Shown: positions 60,305 through 64,000 of the stretch, piece after piece
Layout of the letters: each line of letters starts with the position of its first letter
Position numbering within the stretch: the stretch's first letter is position 1
Position numbers and translations under genes: made by a program
The notes under the pieces: model-generated
The model's database searches: none
What the model saw: only the letters and a program-made list of their open reading frames with translations
What the model was told of the DNA's origin: nothing
Source of the DNA: Sediminicola arcticus
GTDB taxonomy: Bacteria; Bacteroidota; Bacteroidia; Flavobacteriales; Flavobacteriaceae
Assembly (NCBI RefSeq): GCF_040566695.1
Contig: NZ_JBEXAE010000004.1
Coordinates: 248,001 to 312,000 of the forward strand
Direction: 5' to 3'
DNA length: 64,000 nucleotides

Positions 60305-60844
60305 TTATTTATTGATCAAATAAATGGTATCCTCCCCATCATTTTCTTTCCACATTACCTTTACCTTCTCGTCGTTTATAGCATCTACCTGCCTACCCCT
60401 ATAATTGGGTTGAATGGGCAAATGACGACTAAACCTCCTATCTATCAAGGTTAATAATTCAATCTCCAAAGGCCTGCCAAAGGATTGAATTGCAGTCAAT
60501 GCTGCACGGATGCTACGCCCTGTATATAATACATCGTCTATTAAGACCACCTTTTTATCATCAACAAGAAAGTCCATCTTAGTTTCATTGGCCTCTAACG
60601 GCTTGTTACCCCTTCTAAAATCATCTCTGTAGAAGGTAATATCTAAAAACCCTAGTTCTATTGTTTTTATCCCGTACTCTTCTTTTAAAATTTTAGCTAG
60701 ACGTTCGGCCAAAAAAGTACCTCTGGGCTGAAGTCCAATCAGCACCGTATTGCTAAAATCCAAATGATTCTCTAATAGTTGGCAAGCCAATCGGTGAAGG
60801 ATAATATGTATTTCTTTTGAGGAAAGTAGTACTTTTTGACTCAT
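60305..60844 (-). CDS. pyrR: PyrR-type uracil phosphoribosyltransferase / pyr regulator
   Basis: A 179-residue phosphoribosyltransferase. The PRPP motif is VVLIDDVLYTGRSIRAAL (near residue 98), with IGLQPRGTFLAERLAK near 40 and LIDRRFSRHLPIQPNYRG near 135 as in Bacillus PyrR, which senses UMP and controls pyr mRNA by attenuation. No PyrR-binding loop could be recognised in the leader, so an enzyme role or another control mechanism is possible. ATG 60844 is chosen over a longer frame to 60895, because the -7 box at 60873-60880 lies inside the latter. Confidence 0.92.
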   Translation of the reverse strand: MSQKVLLSSKEIHIILHRLACQLLENHLDFSNTVLIGLQPRGTFLAERLAKILKEEYGIKTIELGFLDITFYRDDFRRGNKPLEANETKMDFLVDDKKVVLIDDVLYTGRSIRAALTAIQSFGRPLEIELLTLIDRRFSRHLPIQPNYRGRQVDAINDEKVKVMWKENDGEDTIYLINK

Positions 60845-60872
60845 ATGTTGGAAAACCGATTGCAATGAATAA

Positions 60873-60880
60873 CAAAAATA
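60873..60880 (-). promoter_or_regulatory. Possible -7 box for pyrR
   Basis: Minus strand TATTTTTG matches TAnnTTTG; transcription would start near 60866, 22 bases before the ATG. No well-spaced -33 TTG is visible. Confidence 0.4.
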
Positions 60881-60946
60881 GGGATTTCTCTCCAATATTC
60901 TAGCGGTAAATTAAAGAGTAGACCATCTCTTTTTTAATACGTAAAC

Positions 60947-60978
60947 AAAAAAAGCTCGGACAAATTGTCCGAGCTTTT
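60947..60978 (-). terminator. Terminator of rpsA
   Basis: Minus strand AAAAGCTCGGACAA and TTGTCCGAGCTTTT form a 14-base-pair stem followed by seven T. It ends 22 bases after the rpsA stop. Confidence 0.92.
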
Positions 60979-60999
60979 CAGTTATGAATAAACAGATGC

Positions 61000-62838
61000 T
61001 TACTTTTTCTTGGCAGCAGCTTCCATTTTATCTTTCAACGCTTGTAGTGCCACGTTTGCATCACCAAGAGTTGGTTTTGCCTCATCTGCACTTGCAGCAG
61101 CTTTCTTAACTGCAGCCTTTACATTACGTTGCTCTTCTTCCCTAAAGATTGCTGTATGGCTAGCGACAACTCTTTTGAATTCTTTGTTGAATTCAATTAT
61201 CTTGAATTCTGCCTCTTCACCTTTAGCAAGTTTCTTACCATCTTCTTTTTCTAAGTGACGTGTCGGTACAAATGCAACGATGTCCTCATTAAAGTTAACG
61301 GTAGCTCCTTTGTCAACGATTTCTGCGATGGCACCTTTATGTAGGGTATCCAATGCAAATTCAGTTTCGTATTTGTCCCATGGGTTAACAGTAGTCTGTT
61401 TGTGGCCCAAGCTCAATTTACGTCCTTCAACGTCCAATTCCAATACTTCCACTTCCAATGTGTCACCTACGGTAACAAATTCTGATGGATGCTTGATTTT
61501 CTTAGTCCAAGAAAGATCTGAAATGTAGATCAAACCGTCAATTCCCTCTTCCATTTCAACGAATACGCCGAAATTTGTGAAGTTACGAACGATACCTTTG
61601 TGCTTAGAAGCTACTGGATATTTAGTAGTAATATCAGTCCATGGATCTTGAGTCAATTGCTTGATACCAAGGGACATTTTTCTATCCTCCCTGTCCAAAG
61701 TCAATACTACTGCCTCTACTTCATCTCCAACATTAACGAAATCTTGTGCAGATCTCAAATGTGTAGACCATGACATTTCAGAAACGTGAATAAGTCCTTC
61801 AACTCCTTCAGCTACTTCAATAAATGCACCGTAATCAGCAATTACAACTACTTTTCCTTTTACTTTATCACCAATTTTGATCTCATCGCTCAAGGCATCC
61901 CAAGGATGTTTCTCCAATTGCTTCAATCCTAATTGGATTCTAGATTTGTTGTCATCAAAATCCAAGATAACCACGTTCAATTTCTGGTCTAATTCAACAA
62001 CCTCGTTCGGGTGGTTGATTCTACTCCAAGAAAGATCAGTGATATGGATTAGACCATCAACACCTCCAAGGTCAATAAAGACACCATAAGAAGTAATGTT
62101 TTTAACAACACCTTCCAATACCTGTCCTTTTTCAAGTTGACCGATAATCTCTTTTTTCTGTTCTTCGATATCCGCTTCGATCAATGCTTTATGGGATACT
62201 ACTACGTTTTTGAATTCATGGTTAATTTTAACCACTTTAAATTCCATAGTTTTTCCTACGTACTGATCGTAGTCACGAATTGGTTTCACGTCAATTTGAG
62301 AACCTGGTAAGAAAGCTTCGATGCCAAAAACATCAACGATCATACCCCCTTTAGTTCTGCACTTAACGAAACCATTAACGATTTCTTCTTTGTCATGGGC
62401 AGCATTAACTCTATCCCAAGCCATGATAGTTCTGGCCTTTCTATGAGATAATACTAATTGTCCACTTTTATCCTCACGGATGTCGATCAATACCTCAACT
62501 TTGTCACCAACCTTTAAATCTGGATTGTAACGAAATTCGTTAAGGGAGATAACTCCTTCAGATTTTGCGTTGATGTCAATGATAGCTTCACGATCTGTTA
62601 GGTAAACTACAGTTCCTTCTACTACTTCTTCATCTGCAGTATCTACAAAGTTTTTAGCTACCAACGTTTCAAATTCCTGTAATTTGGAATCATCCACACG
62701 CTCAATACCTTGTTCGTACTTGTCCCAGTTGAAGTTTTCCAAAAATTCTTTTGGATCTTGAACTTGAGTCTCTACTTTTGTTTCTTTAGCGACTTCAGTA
62801 GTTTCATCTACTTGCGCTGTTGTTTTGTCTTCAGCCAT
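61000..62838 (-). CDS. rpsA: 30S ribosomal protein S1
   Basis: A 612-residue protein that binds mRNA and brings it to the small subunit. Six S1 domains can be followed: about residues 70-120, 150-210, 225-295 (SYGVFIDLGGVDGLIHITDLSW), 310-380 (DYGAFIEVAEGVEGLIHVSEMSW), 395-465 (NFGVFVEMEEGIDGLIYISDLSW), and 480-550. An acidic N-terminal extension and an Ala/Lys-rich tail are typical of Bacteroidota. The frame is open to 62874, but ATG 62838 (MAEDKTTAQ) is chosen. A long leader of about 110 nt precedes it. Confidence 0.96.
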   Translation of the reverse strand: MAEDKTTAQVDETTEVAKETKVETQVQDPKEFLENFNWDKYEQGIERVDDSKLQEFETLVAKNFVDTADEEVVEGTVVYLTDREAIIDINAKSEGVISLNEFRYNPDLKVGDKVEVLIDIREDKSGQLVLSHRKARTIMAWDRVNAAHDKEEIVNGFVKCRTKGGMIVDVFGIEAFLPGSQIDVKPIRDYDQYVGKTMEFKVVKINHEFKNVVVSHKALIEADIEEQKKEIIGQLEKGQVLEGVVKNITSYGVFIDLGGVDGLIHITDLSWSRINHPNEVVELDQKLNVVILDFDDNKSRIQLGLKQLEKHPWDALSDEIKIGDKVKGKVVVIADYGAFIEVAEGVEGLIHVSEMSWSTHLRSAQDFVNVGDEVEAVVLTLDREDRKMSLGIKQLTQDPWTDITTKYPVASKHKGIVRNFTNFGVFVEMEEGIDGLIYISDLSWTKKIKHPSEFVTVGDTLEVEVLELDVEGRKLSLGHKQTTVNPWDKYETEFALDTLHKGAIAEIVDKGATVNFNEDIVAFVPTRHLEKEDGKKLAKGEEAEFKIIEFNKEFKRVVASHTAIFREEEQRNVKAAVKKAAASADEAKPTLGDANVALQALKDKMEAAAKKK

Positions 62839-62957
62839 TTGCTGATAATTAATTTGTATTCTGTAGCCATTCAAGAGCTAAACAATTACTACAGAAGATG
62901 TTATTTATAATTTTTCTTTAGTACCCTTTCCTCTTGACTCTCTGTAAAAAAGGTGTG

Positions 62958-62988
62958 CAAAAATACAACTAAAAAGTGGTTTTACAAA
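62958..62988 (-). promoter_or_regulatory. Promoter of rpsA
   Basis: Minus strand TTTG (62988-62985), 19 bases, TATTTTTG (62965-62958), exact spacing for the Bacteroidota promoter. Transcription starts near 62951, about 113 nt before the start codon. Confidence 0.75.
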
Positions 62989-63100
62989 CCTTATTTCTAG
63001 AAGGTTGCCTTTGGATTAGATTTTTGAAAGAAATATTCGAAAAATGCTTGAAAATACTTGGCTTATAGGTTGTAATATTAACCTAATAAAGATAACAATT

Positions 63101-63481
63101 ATGAGTACTAAAGACAAATATAAAGGTGTCTTAACCCTAGGAGAAAAATTGGGTATAAAAGATGGGGAAGTATCGGAAGAAGGTGGTGTTCTTAAAATAA
63201 AAGGTGTGGCCAACACTCCGTTTGAAAAAGACCTCCTATGGTATAAGATAAAGGAATTGGATGGGGATAATCCATCAGATATAAAGGCAAACATCTCTGT
63301 TGATGATGATTCTGTCTACCATAGACATACTGTAAAAAGCGGAGAATCCCTGAGTAAGATTGCTAAGCATTATTATGTGGACCCCATGAAATAGAAGAAG
63401 ATTTTTGAAGCGAATACCAATATTCTAAAAAATCCGGACATGATTCATCCTGATCAAGTGTTGGTTATACCAAAACCATAA
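63101..63481 (+). pseudogene. LysM-domain protein gene interrupted by an in-frame amber codon
   Basis: The complete frame is 127 codons from ATG 63101 to TAA 63481 with one TAG inside (63392-63394, codon 98). The part before (KYKGVLTLGEKLGIKDGEV, then a KIKGVANTPFEKDLLW segment and a LysM opening YHRHTVKSGESLSKIAKHYYVDPMK) and the part after (KKIFEANTNILKNPDMIHPDQ, then VLVIPKP) together make one intact LysM domain, so no frame was lost; TAT or TAC to TAG (tyrosine) would be one change. Family members (about 125 residues, LysM at the C-terminus) bind peptidoglycan. Truncated, the protein loses half its LysM domain. Readthrough or sequencing error is possible. Confidence 0.8.
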
Positions 63482-63516
63482 GATTTTTAAAAAAAGCCTT
63501 TAACATTGCCCTTTTT

Positions 63517-64000
63517 TTATTGTTTTTCTATGACACGGAGGGAGTGATTATATATTCTATCAAATTGCTCCTCCATACCCATATCACTATTATCAAATTC
63601 AATGGCGTCCTCAGCCCTTTTTAATGGAGAGAATTCCCTGTGGGAATCTACATAATCTCTATTTTGGATGTTTTTCAACACCTCCTCATAGGATACTTTA
63701 TCTCCTTTGTCTAATAATTCCTTATATCTTCTATAGGCCCTAGTTTCAGGGGAAGCTGTCATGAAAATTTTCAGTTCTGCATCTGGGAATACAACGGTGC
63801 CAATATCTCTGCCGTCCATAACAATACCTTTATCCTTGCCCATTTCCTTTTGCATGTCCACCAACTTATGCCGCACTTCCTCTATAGTAGCTACTCTACT
63901 CACCTGATTAGAGACTTCTATGCGCCTAATTTCCTTTTCAATATTTTCACCATTAAGGTACATCTCAGCAAAACCAAGTTGCTCATTAAAAACAAATTTT
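63517..64000 (-). CDS. cmk: Cytidylate kinase, 3' part
   Basis: The frame is open to the window edge, so the N-terminal P-loop is outside. The 161 residues present carry DGRDIGTVVFPDAELKIFMTASPETRA (the CMP-binding and LID region) and RRYKELLDKGDKVSYEEVLKNIQNRDYVDSHREFSPLKRAEDA, typical of bacterial CMP kinases, which phosphorylate CMP and dCMP with ATP. An ATG at 63963 is internal: the frame upstream (FNEQLGFAE) continues the family sequence. It lies next to rpsA, as in many bacteria (separated here by the LysM gene). Confidence 0.92.
   Translation of the reverse strand, partial: KFVFNEQLGFAEMYLNGENIEKEIRRIEVSNQVSRVATIEEVRHKLVDMQKEMGKDKGIVMDGRDIGTVVFPDAELKIFMTASPETRAYRRYKELLDKGDKVSYEEVLKNIQNRDYVDSHREFSPLKRAEDAIEFDNSDMGMEEQFDRIYNHSLRVIEKQ

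Noticed and set aside
63392..63394. General amber (TAG) recoding in this genome
   Set aside because: Two genes have internal TAG, but other genes here end naturally with TAG and one of the two also has a frameshift, so mutation or read error is simpler.
63482..63516. Possible terminator between the LysM gene and cmk
   Set aside because: The A-run and T-run can pair, but there is no G+C core, so it is not called.
1..64000. CRISPR arrays, insertion sequences, prophage or toxin-antitoxin pairs
   Set aside because: No regularly spaced repeats, transposase, integrase, phage structural or toxin-like gene could be found on either strand.

Overview
This is a low-GC, gene-dense chromosomal window from a member of the phylum Bacteroidota, most likely a marine-type Flavobacteriaceae. 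I infer this from protein style (DUF3822, a THUMP-like methyltransferase, a seven-TM HD phosphodiesterase, a bifunctional ThrA with ThrB and ThrC), from weak Shine-Dalgarno signals, and from repeated promoter boxes of the form TTG-N17-20-TAnnTTTG. The species cannot be fixed from sequence alone. No transposase, integrase, phage gene or CRISPR array is visible.

Layout. 1-3576: 3' end of rsmE, then DUF4159, AI-2E transporter and a THUMP-like methyltransferase. 3578-11059: surface and sugar functions, namely a VanX-type dipeptidase, a GH130 lipoprotein, a three-gene exported FAD-dehydrogenase operon (GMC catalytic subunit, Tat-type small subunit, TIM-barrel isomerase), a lipoprotein hydrolase and a bile-acid:sodium-symporter-family protein. 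11071-16904: a dabAB operon for inorganic carbon uptake with three small companion genes, bounded on the left by a decayed copy of the 3' half of tRNA-Arg plus terminator and on the right by intact tRNA-Arg; this geometry resembles an old tRNA-site island. 16831-17112: tRNA-Arg, tRNA-Pro, tRNA-Ser. 17227-28646: pgpH-like, thiolase, an NlpC/P60 protein lacking its catalytic cysteine, a TPR protein, gyrA, clpC. 28654-36809: nnr, then a threonine operon (thrL leader, thrA, thrB, thrC), then an exported aminopeptidase P. 36978-40948: gcvT-glsA-SDR coupled operon, pterin dehydratase, yebC. 41058-42063: a broken lipoprotein beta-propeller gene. 42412-46146: envelope genes (acyltransferase, KdnB-like oxidase, HAD, KdsB, DUF4126) suggesting Kdo or 8-amino-Kdo chemistry. 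46180-50990: RecD-like helicase; a membrane protein with DUF3822 and rsmD; a threonine dehydratase; rnpB. 51123-53625: dnaX with an A11 slippage site, miaE. 53665-57791: pdxH-sixA-ppk1-ppx. 57975-60844: pyrR-pyrB-small STAS-like protein-rnz. 60947-64000: rpsA, a LysM gene interrupted by an amber codon, and the 3' part of cmk.

The most interesting signals are: the A11 run in dnaX, where losing or gaining one A leads to a stop within a few codons at the end of domain III; the dab operon with two paralogous small proteins inside tRNA-derived repeats; a clear threonine leader peptide; an Fe-S-type cysteine motif in the exported GMC subunit; the DUF3822/pilin-like pair; a KdnB-KdsB neighbourhood; and three lesions or active-site losses (NlpC Cys to Ala, LysM amber, propeller pseudogene).
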